64,000 nucleotides of DNA, from NCBI RefSeq assembly GCF_900636325.1, contig NZ_LR134263.1:1922001-1986000 (forward strand), in the 5' to 3' direction. Shown piece after piece: positions 1 through 7,347 of the stretch. A program made the position numbers and the translations under genes. The DNA is from Staphylococcus delphini. GTDB lineage: Bacteria > Bacillota > Bacilli > Staphylococcales > Staphylococcaceae. Position 1 is the stretch's first letter; the number at the start of each line of letters is the position of its first letter. The notes under the pieces are model-generated. The model ran no database searches. It was not told the origin of the DNA and was given only the letters and a program-made list of their open reading frames with translations.

Positions 1-411
1 CCAACGAATACCGTATCGATCTGTAAATACGCCCATTTTCCCGCCCCAGAACTGTTCTGCTAAAGGCATTTCTACTGTAATACTGTCATGACCTTTTACG
101 CGGTCATACAACGCTTCAATTTCTTGGGCATCTTCCGCAACATTCACATCATAGTCTAACATGAGTGAAATCGCACCGTTAATTGACGCCGCTTTCCCAA
201 ATGAATCAGACGCGAACAGTTGCGTTGAGGCAATAGTGAATTCCGCATGCATCGTCGCATCAGTTGCATCCTCTTGTGACAAACCAAAATGACCCGCTTG
301 TTCTTTTGTCACTGGTAAACGATTAATTTCAGTTGCTCCGAAAACTTCCTCATAATATTCTAACGCTTCTTTTGTATTTTCAAACGCAATATATGGATAT
401 AATTTTGTCAT
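1..411 (-). CDS. VOC-family (glyoxalase/PhnB-like) protein, 3' end outside the window
   Basis: The reverse strand encodes 137 residues beginning MTKLYPYIAFENTKEALEYY and continuing off the left edge, so the C-terminus is not seen. The start has a good ribosome site (AAAGGGAG). The sequence has the look of the vicinal-oxygen-chelate fold as used in PhnB/glyoxalase-like proteins: an N-terminal beta strand, then the 'ALEYYEEVFGATEI' helix, and late in the fragment a 'FWGGKMGVFTDRYGIRW' stretch typical of PhnB-type members. Such proteins bind a metal in some cases and often act in antibiotic or aldehyde handling, but the substrate cannot be told from sequence. Family call is firm, function open. 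Confidence 0.8.
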   Translation of the reverse strand, partial: MTKLYPYIAFENTKEALEYYEEVFGATEINRLPVTKEQAGHFGLSQEDATDATMHAEFTIASTQLFASDSFGKAASINGAISLMLDYDVNVAEDAQEIEALYDRVKGHDSITVEMPLAEQFWGGKMGVFTDRYGIRW

Positions 412-674
412 AGTCCATCTCCCTTTCATATAACTTACTTTATTACTATATACCTTTCAGTTTAGATAAAAGAAACAAAGTGAATGATAATGATACAATT
501 CAGTCATCCTTTTGGTTATAATTTCATCAAACGAATCAGAAAAATAAGCATCAAAGATATCAAAACATATTGATAAGCCCCATTCATTTTGAATAAAACT
601 TAAAATGCCGCTATCTATTTGTTGTAATTTTTTGTATTAGGTGTTAAATGTTTAATTTTTTTCTTAAGCTTATA
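412..674. other. Intergenic stretch between the VOC gene and the tRNA promoter
   Basis: AT-rich, no open frame of note. It holds the divergent upstream region of the VOC gene on the left. A short AATGATAATGAT stretch near 484-495 resembles part of a Fur box, but the second half is poor. I see nothing else that I can support. Confidence 0.4.
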
Positions 675-703
675 TTGATTTATAATGTTCTATTCGTTAT
701 AAT
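675..703 (+). promoter_or_regulatory. SigA promoter of the tRNA-Arg gene
   Basis: TTGATT at 675-680 and TATAAT at 698-703 are separated by exactly 17 bases and lie about 18 bases before the mature tRNA, as expected for a monocistronic tRNA gene. Confidence 0.75.
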
Positions 704-721
704 TATCCTTGTGTTGAAAAT

Positions 722-795
722 GTCCTGGTAGCTCAGCTGGATAGAGCAATGGCCTTCTAAGCCATCGGTCGGGGGTTCGAATCCCTCCCAGGACG
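722..795 (+). tRNA. tRNA-Arg (anticodon UCU)
   Basis: The 7-bp acceptor stem GTCCTGG/CCAGGAC (722-728 with 788-794), D-arm GCTCAGCTGGATAGAGC, anticodon loop CTTCTAA giving UCU, and the T-arm with GGTTCGAATCC are all present; the discriminator base is G795. CCA is not encoded. The 3' end doubles as the left copy of a 15-bp direct repeat that recurs at 2521, so this tRNA is an integration site. Confidence 0.95.
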
Positions 796-802
796 CTAAT
801 TA
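788..802 (+). repeat. Left attachment-site copy (15 bp, tRNA-Arg 3' end)
   Basis: CCAGGACGCTAATTA covers the 3' half of the tRNA acceptor stem and seven bases beyond. An identical 15-mer lies at 2521-2535. The tRNA-proximal position is the usual core of tyrosine-recombinase att sites. Confidence 0.8.
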
Positions 803-816
803 GATATATTTCGTTT

Positions 817-862
817 TTATACCGTTGTATCACGTAACATCAAACGTTGATATGACGGTATT
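817..862 (+). terminator. Hairpin downstream of tRNA-Arg
   Basis: ATACCGT and ACGGTAT arms (with TATC/GATA inside) followed by TTTTGTTGTG. It lies just after the left att copy, so it would have arrived with the element and now serves the tRNA. Confidence 0.6.
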
Positions 863-1002
863 TTGTTGTGTTTCGTTAACTTTAGTTGAACGTCGTATTT
901 TGTGCGAAACGTCCCCGAAACGTCCCTGTTTTTACATAAAAAATACAACACGGATGGGGGTGTGGTGGATGAAGTTGTTAAAGAAAAAGTTTTAATTAAA
1001 AA

Positions 1003-1206
1003 CTACTTGCTTCTAACAAGTAAGTACACTCCATACACAGATGTATTCACAATAACAGGTAATAAGCAATATATAAAAATTACAACAAAATTACCTTCAA
1101 CTTTCCAAATAAAGAAAAATAAAAAAATCAAAATAATACTAATAATTAAACCTAATAAAGGTAAACTTCTAACATACTTGTCTACATTCTCTTTTGCATC
1201 CTTCAT
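1003..1206 (-). CDS. Small two-helix membrane protein, possible immunity protein
   Basis: 67 residues with a charged N-terminus (MKDAKENVDKYVRS) and two hydrophobic segments (about residues 15-34 and 39-64). The ribosome site AAGGAGAG sits eight bases before the ATG. It is divergently placed, 106 bases from the start of the bacteriocin-like pseudogene. Two-helix proteins of this size next to a secreted Cys-rich peptide are often immunity proteins, so I propose that role from context only. No family was recognised from the sequence itself. It is AT-rich compared with the chromosomal genes to the right. Confidence 0.55.
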   Translation of the reverse strand: MKDAKENVDKYVRSLPLLGLIISIILIFLFFFIWKVEGNFVVIFIYCLLPVIVNTSVYGVYLLVRSK

Positions 1207-1312
1207 AAAATCTCTCCTTAATAAAAGATATAAAAATTGTTGATTTTAGAAAGCGATTACAATTAAAATCTAAGTATAAATTAAAAATACATTATTAATT
1301 TGGAGTAATCAA

Positions 1313-1981
1313 ATGAAATTTTCAAAAATAATATCATTTATTGGATTACTACTATTACTTATCGCCTTAAATTCAAATACCCTTACGCAAAAGGACAACC
1401 AACACTTCTAGAGACTCAAAAAAAGCTCAAAAATGAGAATGTAGAAATAACAAAAATGAGTAAAAAAAAAAGAAGATTTTGAAAGGTTAACATCTAAAAA
1501 CAATGACATTATTCAATTAGAAAAGAAAATCAAAAAAGGCGGATTTACAGAATTTAAATTAAATGATGAAAATTCAAAGCTAAAATACATAATTAAAAAT
1601 CAAGACGGTAAAAAAGAATATGGCTTTATAGTCAGCACAGTCTATAAAAACAAAAAAACAAAAGAGATTATTGTTTCTGAGTTAATATATGACAGCTATC
1701 ATAATAAAATAACAAAATTTGTAGCTAAAAAAAGAAAACAACCTGAAAATAAGGAAGGCAAATTGATTGTAAACAAAAACTATATAGCGCAAGAAGATAA
1801 TCAAAATGCACCTCAAGCAGTAGGATTTAAATGGAATGGTAAAGCATTTGCATGTAGTATGGGCGGGCTTTATGCATGTGCTCATTATTGCGGAGTGTGG
1901 GCAATTGTAAACCCAATAGCAGGCGCAGGGTGTGAAGTGGTTTCTGGTACTGCATTCGCAGCAGCATGCTCTCTCAGCTAA
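1313..1981 (+). pseudogene. Secreted Cys-rich bacteriocin-like precursor, two single-base frameshifts
   Basis: An ATG at 1313 after TTTGGAGTAA starts a signal peptide (MKFSKIISFIGLLLLLIALN), but the frame stops at 1409. The frame one base off continues from PYAKGQPTLLETQKK and stops just after a run of ten A at 1462-1471; the original frame then runs open to the stop at 1979-1981. One lost C in the ACCC run at about 1379-1382 and one extra A in the A-run would explain everything and restore about 222 residues: signal peptide, a lysine-rich middle, then a mature-like C-terminus containing FACSMGGLYACAHYCGVW and two further cysteines. The five-cysteine, Gly/Ala-rich end resembles halocin-C8-like and related cysteine-rich bacteriocins; that likeness is my judgement. 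Sequencing error in the homopolymers is an alternative. Confidence 0.6.
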
Positions 1982-2071
1982 TAATTTATTTCAATTACAT
2001 TATTAGAACCACTCTTTTGACTTCTGTTTAGGGTATATTGACCAATTCGATTATATAATTCTTATTAGCAC

Positions 2072-2104
2072 AAAAAACAGGACAGTCGCAATGACCGCCC
2101 TTTT
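2072..2104 (-). terminator. Terminator of the phage lysin remnant
   Basis: On the reverse strand GGGCGGTC-ATTGC-GACTGTCC is followed by TGTTTTTTG. It lies 40 bases beyond the lysin stop codon and is probably the phage's own terminator. Confidence 0.75.
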
Positions 2105-2144
2105 ATGTCGTGGATATATAGTATATCACACTTTTATTTTGTCA

Positions 2145-2520
2145 TCAGAATACTTCTTTAACAATCAGTCTTTCATGCCAAATCCATTCGTTATGATTAT
2201 TCCAATAAATACGACACCAACCGTCGATAATCTCGAACACATAAATTAATGTGCCTGGTACGTATTCGGCTTGTCCTACATTAAATTGATAATTAGCACG
2301 GTTATCACCGTAACGAGTTGCTGATGTAGCGCCCAACCCATCAACTTTTGCATTAAAATAAGCACCTTTTGACCATTTTAAGTTATACGGCGCTCTGCTT
2401 CCACTTATTATCTTGCTAGCCGAATTACCTGCAGCGTTGTGCGATGGTGGGCTAAATTTATTAGCAATTTTAGATGCGGTATTCTCATTTTTGTAATGAG
2501 GTCGGATGAAATGCGTACAG
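2145..2520 (-). pseudogene. C-terminal fragment of a phage N-acetylmuramoyl-L-alanine amidase/lysin
   Basis: The open frame on the reverse strand begins at the right att copy, without its own start, at CTHFIRPHYKNENTASKIAN, the end of an amidase domain, then a Ser/Pro/Asn linker, then an SH3b cell-wall-binding domain (from about SGSRAPYNLKWSKGAYF to the end, including YGDNRANYQ, DGWCRIYW and the final WIWHERLIVKEVF). The catalytic part is missing because the frame is cut at the 15-bp repeat. In staphylococcal phages this gene closes the lysis module. Fragment of about 124 residues; almost certainly not a working lysin. Confidence 0.8.
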
Positions 2521-2535
2521 CCAGGACGCTAATTA
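2521..2535 (+). repeat. Right attachment-site copy
   Basis: Identical to the tRNA-Arg 3' end at 788-802 (CCAGGACGCTAATTA). The preceding base pair series does not continue the acceptor stem, so this is a half-site, not a second tRNA. Confidence 0.8.
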
Positions 2536-2545
2536 CTTTCAAAAT

Positions 2546-2589
2546 ACATCATCATTTCGAAGTAACTTTCGATATGATGGTACTTTTTT
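2546..2589 (+). terminator. Probable original tRNA-Arg terminator
   Basis: The arms CATCAT..TTTCGAA and TTTCGA.ATGATG are followed by ACTTTTTTG. The position just after the right repeat suggests that this hairpin served the tRNA gene before the element inserted. Confidence 0.6.
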
Positions 2590-2603
2590 GTTTATCGTCA
2601 TAA

Positions 2604-2900
2604 CTACAAAGCACAAATATTGATGTTTTTGTTCGGCTTCATCTTACGCAACTTATCAGCTTCTTTTTGTTTTTGCGTTAATTCATCTTGAAGCTGTTGA
2701 CGCATCGCTTTCGTACGGCGTTGCATCTCCTCATTCACACGGTCATTCACTAATTTAAGTTGCACTTCAGTCAACTGTTCCGTATCTGTTGTTTCCGCAG
2801 TCATATCGTTATTTTCTACCGTATTCTCTGTTTCCGTATTTTCTTCAGTACTCGCATCACTAAAAAACTGTAAGCTTAACTTTAACCATTGTTCTTTCAT
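2604..2900 (-). pseudogene. Truncated phage capsid scaffold protein (DUF4355-like)
   Basis: 98 residues from the ATG at 2900, which has AAGGTG six bases ahead. The start KEQWLKLSLQFFSDAST, the acidic Glu/Thr-rich middle and the charged coiled coil (VQLKLVNDRVNEEMQRRTK) are typical of staphylococcal siphophage scaffold proteins. The coiled coil breaks at KLRKMKPNKN and ends in an unrelated INICAL, so the gene is cut. In a complete phage it would be followed by the major capsid gene, which is absent here. It assists procapsid assembly in the intact family. Confidence 0.7.
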
Positions 2901-3034
2901 ATTTCGCACCTTATTTAAATCTACGCTTCAAGTTTGATGTCATTGCATGGTGTGGACTACACTTGCACCTTTTAACGCCATAAGCACGGCTTGGGCAATA
3001 AAAAAAGACACTGCAGCACAGTCGCTTAAAATTG

Positions 3035-3081
3035 GGTATAAAAAGAGCACCATAACCGTCTATAATTGGTTAGGTGCTCAT
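3035..3081 (-). terminator. Strong terminator after the MuF/small acidic gene pair
   Basis: Reverse strand: GAGCACCTAACC, a ten-base loop, GGTTATGGTGCTC, then TTTTTAT. It overlaps the stop codon region of the 61-residue gene. Confidence 0.85.
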
Positions 3082-3263
3082 TCAGGTTTAACTCCAAAGG
3101 CTAAATATCTGATTTCTTCGTCTGTTAAGTCGTCGAAACCTTCTGGGACGTCAGGATATTCATAGGGGGCATCTTCGACATCTGGTGCCTTTATTTTTTT
3201 ACTCGCTTCTTTTATCTCTGCATTCATTTTGTCTAGCTTTTCATAATCGAGTATTTTTTTCAT
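3078..3263 (-). CDS. Small acidic protein downstream of the MuF-JAB gene, candidate immunity protein
   Basis: The ATG at 3263 is preceded by AGGAGG with a seven-base spacer, a better start than the upstream codon at 3281. The product is 61 residues: a lysine-rich helix (MKKILDYEKLDKMNAEIKEA), then an acidic Pro-containing tail (DVEDAPYEYPDVPEGFDDL). It follows the MuF gene by 23 bases and shares its terminator. A small acidic protein directly after a toxin-like domain fits an immunity protein, or it is an ordinary small phage head-region protein. I do not recognise a family. Confidence 0.6.
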   Translation of the reverse strand: MKKILDYEKLDKMNAEIKEASKKIKAPDVEDAPYEYPDVPEGFDDLTDEEIRYLAFGVKPE

Positions 3264-3286
3264 TGTATCCCCTCCTAGCATTTTTA

Positions 3287-4159
3287 TTATAGCACTTTAT
3301 AGTCAATCAATCCAATTTCTTTAAGTTTGCTTAGCATTTTATTTTGTTCATCTTCCGAAGTATTGTATTTACTTTTAAAATTTACACCTAATATGTCTAA
3401 TGAATGTCTAAATGAACCAAAATCAACATCTTTATTAACGCTATAGACTATCAGACTACCATTATGGCCAACTATTATTCCTTTAGCATATTTCCTTAAA
3501 TGTTGAGCTGTTAAATCGCCAACGCTCGGCAAAGTGCTTCTAGGATGGTTGTGTACAGATATAATTTGATACGGATTTTTTTCCACTATTTTCTCTATGT
3601 TTTTAGTGTAATAGACCTTAGACTTATTATTTTTATTTTCAATACTCTTAAATAACATTTTTCCTGTTTTTTCGTCAAACCCATATAAATCTTCTCTATC
3701 GTCACCATTTCTATGTTGAAGCATCTCTTTAGCAGCTTGATATATATTGCGATTCAATACTTTATTATCCGAAATCTTATCAAACTTTCTTCGATACTCA
3801 TTGGATTGAATGTATTTCACATCAACTTTAAACTCATCATTCTTATTACGTTTATTGAGTCCAAACGGTTCTTGCTCATTAGAATTTGAATTGTTCGTAT
3901 CTATTGCCTGAGCGTCTTCATCTTTCAATCGATATTTCCCTTGTCTATCTTTAAAAAATTTATCACGCCAGTTACCTACATAAGGTACCGTCGTACTTCG
4001 ACAATGAGGATGCATCGGTGGGGCATTAACACCAGGCACCATATCTTTCACTTTAAACACTTTCTTATCATAGTGACGACAGATTTTAGATGTCTTTTCA
4101 TCCAACTTGGCCACAAACTCATACGGATGACGCCCACGTAACATGATGTGACTTGCCAT
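3287..4159 (-). CDS. MuF-type phage minor head protein fragment fused to a JAB/RadC-like domain (polymorphic-toxin-like)
   Basis: 290 residues. Residues 1-65 carry the end of the Mu-F minor head domain: TSKICRHYDKKVFKV, then PPMHPHCRSTTVPYV, the conserved Cys/His-Pro-x-Cys-Arg-Ser signature. A polar linker (about 66-110) leads to a separate C-terminal domain. That domain has YGFDEKTGKMLF, SVHNHPRSTLPSVGDL (203-218) and GIIVGHNGSLIVYS, matching the JAMM/RadC pattern H-x-H-P...S-x-x-D. MuF proteins with variable C-terminal toxin domains are a described phage-borne polymorphic toxin class, and JAB-like toxin domains are known. The upstream frame continues only to about 4190 and the usual 200 or more N-terminal head residues are lacking, so the gene is probably truncated at 5'. 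Confidence 0.7.
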   Translation of the reverse strand: MASHIMLRGRHPYEFVAKLDEKTSKICRHYDKKVFKVKDMVPGVNAPPMHPHCRSTTVPYVGNWRDKFFKDRQGKYRLKDEDAQAIDTNNSNSNEQEPFGLNKRNKNDEFKVDVKYIQSNEYRRKFDKISDNKVLNRNIYQAAKEMLQHRNGDDREDLYGFDEKTGKMLFKSIENKNNKSKVYYTKNIEKIVEKNPYQIISVHNHPRSTLPSVGDLTAQHLRKYAKGIIVGHNGSLIVYSVNKDVDFGSFRHSLDILGVNFKSKYNTSEDEQNKMLSKLKEIGLIDYKVL

Positions 4160-4280
4160 CTGCTCAACATCTTTTCTCGGTTCATCTTGACAGTTCCAAA
4201 GCCTTGTTAATACGTAACTTCTTTAATTTTATATAACAAAGTCACATTACATCATTAGAAGACACGGCATAAAAATGAGT

Positions 4281-4324
4281 AAAAAAGAACACCTGGATGA
4301 ATGATTTACCGTTTCATCAGGTGC
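4281..4324 (-). terminator. Terminator after the 39-residue phage-region gene
   Basis: Reverse strand arms GCACCTGATGAA and TTCATCCAGGTGTTC are followed by TTTTTTAC. Confidence 0.75.
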
Positions 4325-4444
4325 TTATTTTTGTTTATTTTGTTTTCGTTGCTTTTCCTCTTGTTTATAACTTTCGCATGCTTCATCAAGCGCTTTAAAA
4401 AAATCTTCTTTTGAAATATAACCATCTAGCGTCGTTGGTTTCAT
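4325..4444 (-). CDS. 39-residue hypothetical protein of the phage remnant
   Basis: Starts MKPTTLDGYISKEDFFKALD and ends in a basic, glutamine-rich tail. Only a modest ribosome site (GAGATG) is present, but a clear terminator follows at once. The amphipathic helix and charged tail are all that can be seen. It is shorter than the usual prediction cutoff. It may be a small phage head-region protein. Confidence 0.5.
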   Translation of the reverse strand: MKPTTLDGYISKEDFFKALDEACESYKQEEKQRKQNKQK

Positions 4445-4841
4445 AATATCATCTCACTTTATAATTAATTACACATTTATTGTATCCTTCATAACACTTT
4501 TTCAACAACCTTATCGTTAATAGGCAGTCCAATTTCTCTACTGACATTCCGCCCCGTACTATTTAACACTTAATATATAAGTTTTAAAATTATATTTCAA
4601 GTGCTTTATTATTCGTGTTTTGATCGATTCGACGTCTCTATTTCCTCGATATTGCGACTCTTGAAGGTAAATCCACAAAAAGGAACATGAAAACCATTTA
4701 AAAAACCACTTTCCGAAAATTTTTCGAATTCTTATAGATTTTCAACGTCTTCATCATGATAGCCATGCTTGAAATAACCGGAAGCGTTTCATTGTCCGTA
4801 CATTTCGGCATGCATAACTGTCTGTACTTATTATTATTTGA
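4445..4841. other. Remnant region between phage genes and the PSM gene
   Basis: No intact gene. On the reverse strand 4489-4570 reads as an open tail ending NVSREIGLPINDKVVEKVL and a stop, which looks like the last residues of a lost coding sequence. The rest is AT-rich and featureless to me. Confidence 0.4.
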
Positions 4842-4908
4842 ACAGTTGCGAATGAATTTAAACAACTTAAGGACTTTTCAATAATTAATGGTTAACGTAA
4901 TTTATAAT
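4842..4908 (+). promoter_or_regulatory. PSM promoter with possible AgrA repeats
   Basis: A clear -10 TATAAT lies at 4903-4908 with no good -35, as expected for an activator-dependent promoter. Two related nonamers, ACAGTTGCG at 4842 and ACAACTTAA at 4862, are two helical turns apart and resemble the direct repeats bound by AgrA, though they lie somewhat far upstream. PSM genes are controlled directly by AgrA in S. aureus. The -10 is convincing; the AgrA site is a guess. Confidence 0.45.
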
Positions 4909-4940
4909 GACATTAATCAAACATTAGGAGGTGAATCGAC

Positions 4941-5006
4941 ATGTTTATCATCGACTTAATTAAAAAAGTTATCGAATTCTTGAAAGGTTTATTCGGTAAC
5001 AAATAA
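4941..5006 (+). CDS. Phenol-soluble modulin, epsilon type (21-residue amphipathic peptide)
   Basis: The ATG at 4941 is preceded by AGGAGGTGA with an ideal spacer. The peptide starts MFIIDLIKKVIEFLKG and ends LFGNK. It has the f-Met start without a signal peptide, the Phe/Ile/Leu hydrophobic face alternating with Lys/Glu/Asp, and the GLFGN end seen in PSM-epsilon of S. epidermidis. PSMs are exported by the Pmt ABC transporter and act as surfactant, cytolytic and biofilm-structuring peptides, under agr control. Net charge is near neutral to slightly positive. It is alone, not in a psm cluster, and sits beside the phage remnant. Confidence 0.88.
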   Translation: MFIIDLIKKVIEFLKGLFGNK

Positions 5007-5086
5007 GACACCGTTTAACTGAGTTTGAGGCTGAATCATACTAATGGAGATACATATCTTCATTCCGATTCTCACCTCTCACGTCA

Positions 5087-5130
5087 CCCTACTACGTTTC
5101 ATTTCATATGAATCGTTAGTAGGGTTTCTT
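5087..5130 (+). terminator. Terminator downstream of the PSM gene
   Basis: CCCTACTA at 5087-5094 pairs with TAGTAGGG at 5117-5124, followed by TTTCTT. It may work in both directions but fits best as the end of the short PSM transcript. Confidence 0.65.
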
Positions 5131-5198
5131 CATGTTTCCACCAATTAAAAAGCAGTACAGTGATAGGTCTGAATCCTAAAACTGTACTGTCCAATAAT

Positions 5199-5708
5199 TT
5201 ATTCCTCAATTTGAAATGTCACTGTATCGATAATGTCATGGTGACGATTGCGGAAGTTCACAAAACGATTCGTACCATCTAATACGATCTCAGCATACGT
5301 TTCTTCAATGTCGCTCCGTGATTGTGAAATACTTCCCGGATTGATGACATGTACGCCGTGTATTTGTTCATATTTTGCGACATGTGTGTGACCATACAAT
5401 GCAATGGGCGCCTCATGTGCAATTGCGGCCTGAGCAAGTTGTTGACGTGAACTGTTGACGCCATAGAGATGTCCATGCGTGAAAAATATACGATAACTGC
5501 CAACCGATGCGACTTGATTGTCAGGAAATTCAGGATAAAAGTCCATATTCCCTTTCACACGTTGGAATAGACTTAACTCTGTGTCATCATATTTAAATTC
5601 TGAATCACCTAAATGAAAAAATGCATCTGCGTCTTCATGTTGTTGATACACATCATATAAAATGCCTGTTTCTGAATGATTGTCACTCAGGACGATAACT
5701 TTTTTCAT
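5199..5708 (-). CDS. Metallophosphoesterase, YfcE/MJ0936 family
   Basis: 169 residues, the full length of this family of small phosphodiesterases. The metal-binding signatures are in order: LSDNHSE near the start, HLGDSEF, GNMD, FFTHGH, YGHTHV and NPGSIS. The family hydrolyses phosphodiester bonds in vitro with Mn or Ni; the cellular substrate is unclear. The ATG overlaps the rdgB stop by four bases, so the two are translationally coupled, with murI upstream: the conserved staphylococcal murI-rdgB-phosphoesterase operon. Confidence 0.9.
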   Translation of the reverse strand: MKKVIVLSDNHSETGILYDVYQQHEDADAFFHLGDSEFKYDDTELSLFQRVKGNMDFYPEFPDNQVASVGSYRIFFTHGHLYGVNSSRQQLAQAAIAHEAPIALYGHTHVAKYEQIHGVHVINPGSISQSRSDIEETYAEIVLDGTNRFVNFRNRHHDIIDTVTFQIEE

Positions 5709-6289
5709 TTCCCCTCACCCTCAATATATGCTTTTAATTGGTCAATAGCTTTACGACGATGACTGATTTCTGATTTTTCTTCAGCAGTGAGTTGAGCCAT
5801 TGTTTTTTGACGTTCAGGAATTAAGAAAATCGGATCATATCCAAAGCCATTTTCACCGATTTGACTTAACGTGATTTCACCATCAACTGTGCCTTTAAAT
5901 GTTGTTGTTTCTCCAGTTGCTGTCGTCATGCTAATCACACAAACAAAGCGGGCTGCACGGTTCTCTTCACTTTCTAATCCTTTAAGCACTTTTTCAATAT
6001 TGGCCTCATCACTTTTTTGGCCTCCTGCATAACGTGCTGAATAGACGCCGGGTTCGCCGTTCAATGCTGCAACTTCTAAGCCGCTATCATCAGCAATCAC
6101 CGTTGCATTCAGTAACTTTGCAGCTGCTTCTGATTTCAAGCGGGCATTTTCTTCAAATGTCGTGCCAGTTTCTTCAACATCAAAATCTTCAATCATCTCG
6201 TTGATTCCAATGACATTGTCTTCTGAAAAAATGACTTTAAAATCATTAATTTTCCCTTGATTTGATGATGCAATGACGATATCTGCCAT
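5705..6289 (-). CDS. rdgB: dITP/XTP pyrophosphatase (non-canonical purine NTPase, Ham1/RdgB family)
   Basis: 194 residues. IASSNQGK at the start binds the triphosphate; ADDSGLEV, GEPGVYSARYAG, FGYDPIF and the closing SHRRKA are the diagnostic family motifs. It hydrolyses dITP, ITP and XTP to the monophosphate and so keeps deaminated purines out of DNA and RNA. It is a cytosolic dimer in the family. It lies 11 bases after murI and overlaps the phosphoesterase gene by four bases. Confidence 0.95.
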   Translation of the reverse strand: MADIVIASSNQGKINDFKVIFSEDNVIGINEMIEDFDVEETGTTFEENARLKSEAAAKLLNATVIADDSGLEVAALNGEPGVYSARYAGGQKSDEANIEKVLKGLESEENRAARFVCVISMTTATGETTTFKGTVDGEITLSQIGENGFGYDPIFLIPERQKTMAQLTAEEKSEISHRRKAIDQLKAYIEGEGK

Positions 6290-6300
6290 ATCTACCTCTC

Positions 6301-7098
6301 CTATCCTAACTGAATTCTTTCAACTTCAGCGTCTATTTTGAGCCACTCTTGAATAATATAAGTCATATGTCGTACTTCACCGTTCGCAAAAAAGCGATGT
6401 TTTGGCTGAGGCGTGTAGTGCGCATGTTCATGACTAAATGTAAGGAGCGCACTGACTTCTCTCGCTGTTTCTAATCCTGATGAAATAACGGTTTTCGTCT
6501 TTCCAAAGTAATCAAATATCGGTTGATAGAGTAACGGATAATGGGTACATCCTAAAATGACCGTATCTGCTTCCGTTTGACGCCAACTTTTCAATGTTTG
6601 GTGAATGATGATATTCGTAATCGTCGGGTCTTTATACTTCATCTCTTCTACTAATGGCACAAATCCTGGGCATGCCACACCGTAAACATCGACATGCGGG
6701 TTAATTTTTTTAATATGCGTGCGATAAGCTTCTGATTTAATCGTGCCTTCTGTGCCAAGTACGAGGACATTTTGATTTTTAGTCGTCATAATCGCGGTTC
6801 TCGCACCGGGTTCAATAACGCCGATAACCGGAATTTTCAACTGTTCTTGTAAGGGTTCCAATGCGACAGCTGTTGCCGTATTACATGCGATGACAAGCAT
6901 TTTTATATCGTACTGCACTAAATAATTGGCCATTTCGATTGTAAATTTTTTAACTTCTTCTTGATCTCGAGGACCGTATGGGCAACGACCGACATCCCCT
7001 AAATAATAAATGGTTTCATTGGGGAGTTGTCTCATGATTTCTTTTGCTACTGTGAGTCCGCCTACTCCTGAATCCATAACTCCAATTGGTCTATCCAT
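6301..7098 (-). CDS. murI: Glutamate racemase
   Basis: Makes D-glutamate from L-glutamate for peptidoglycan stem peptides. The two catalytic cysteines are in ACNTATA and LGCTHYPLL, and the N-terminal [14 protein letters not shown] is diagnostic. I prefer the ATG at 7098 ([11 protein letters not shown], 265 residues), which matches the normal length and has AGG nine bases ahead; a frame-extending ATG at 7122 lacks a ribosome site. First gene of the murI-rdgB-phosphoesterase group. Confidence 0.93.
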   Translation of the reverse strand: MDRPIGVMDSGVGGLTVAKEIMRQLPNETIYYLGDVGRCPYGPRDQEEVKKFTIEMANYLVQYDIKMLVIACNTATAVALEPLQEQLKIPVIGVIEPGARTAIMTTKNQNVLVLGTEGTIKSEAYRTHIKKINPHVDVYGVACPGFVPLVEEMKYKDPTITNIIIHQTLKSWRQTEADTVILGCTHYPLLYQPIFDYFGKTKTVISSGLETAREVSALLTFSHEHAHYTPQPKHRFFANGEVRHMTYIIQEWLKIDAEVERIQLG

Positions 7099-7301
7099 CT
7101 CTTTCATCCTATTCGTGTTCATTATTGCTTTTTATTTTATCACATCTAATATGAAGTTGAACAATCTGCATTTCGTAAAAATACACAGAAAGATGCCATT
7201 TTAAATGTTTATTGATATTCATTCCACTGATAATAGGATATTCTTTGATATATGATTGCCTCACCTTTTAAACACTTGCACATGAAATGGACTTGTTTCA
7301 T

Positions 7302-7335
7302 AAAAATAACGCATGCTCTATGATGAACATGCGCC
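7302..7335 (-). terminator. Terminator of the sdhCAB operon
   Basis: Reverse strand CGCATG, a 12-base loop, CATGCG, then TTATTTTTAT, placed 13-46 bases past the sdhB stop. Confidence 0.65.
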
Positions 7336-7347
7336 ATTTGAATATCC

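Larger units (their letters stand above)
796..2535. mobile_element. Island/prophage remnant integrated at tRNA-Arg
   Basis: About 1.7 kb lies between the two 15-bp repeats. It carries no integrase. Contents are a small membrane-protein gene, a frameshifted gene for a secreted Cys-rich peptide, and the C-terminal part of a phage lysin whose open frame is cut at the right repeat. Both sides of the element have a terminator-like hairpin directly after the repeat (817-862 and 2546-2589), as expected if the second one is the tRNA gene's original terminator, displaced by the insertion. I infer an integrated phage or island that has lost most of its length. Confidence 0.7.

Noticed and set aside
902-1243. 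113-codon plus-strand frame after tRNA-Arg
   Set aside because: It lies antisense to the 67-residue membrane gene, which has a proper ribosome site; no start site of its own and unlikely composition.
1682-1885. 67-codon minus-strand frame
   Set aside because: Antisense to the Cys-rich bacteriocin-like gene; the cysteine pattern and signal peptide support the plus strand.
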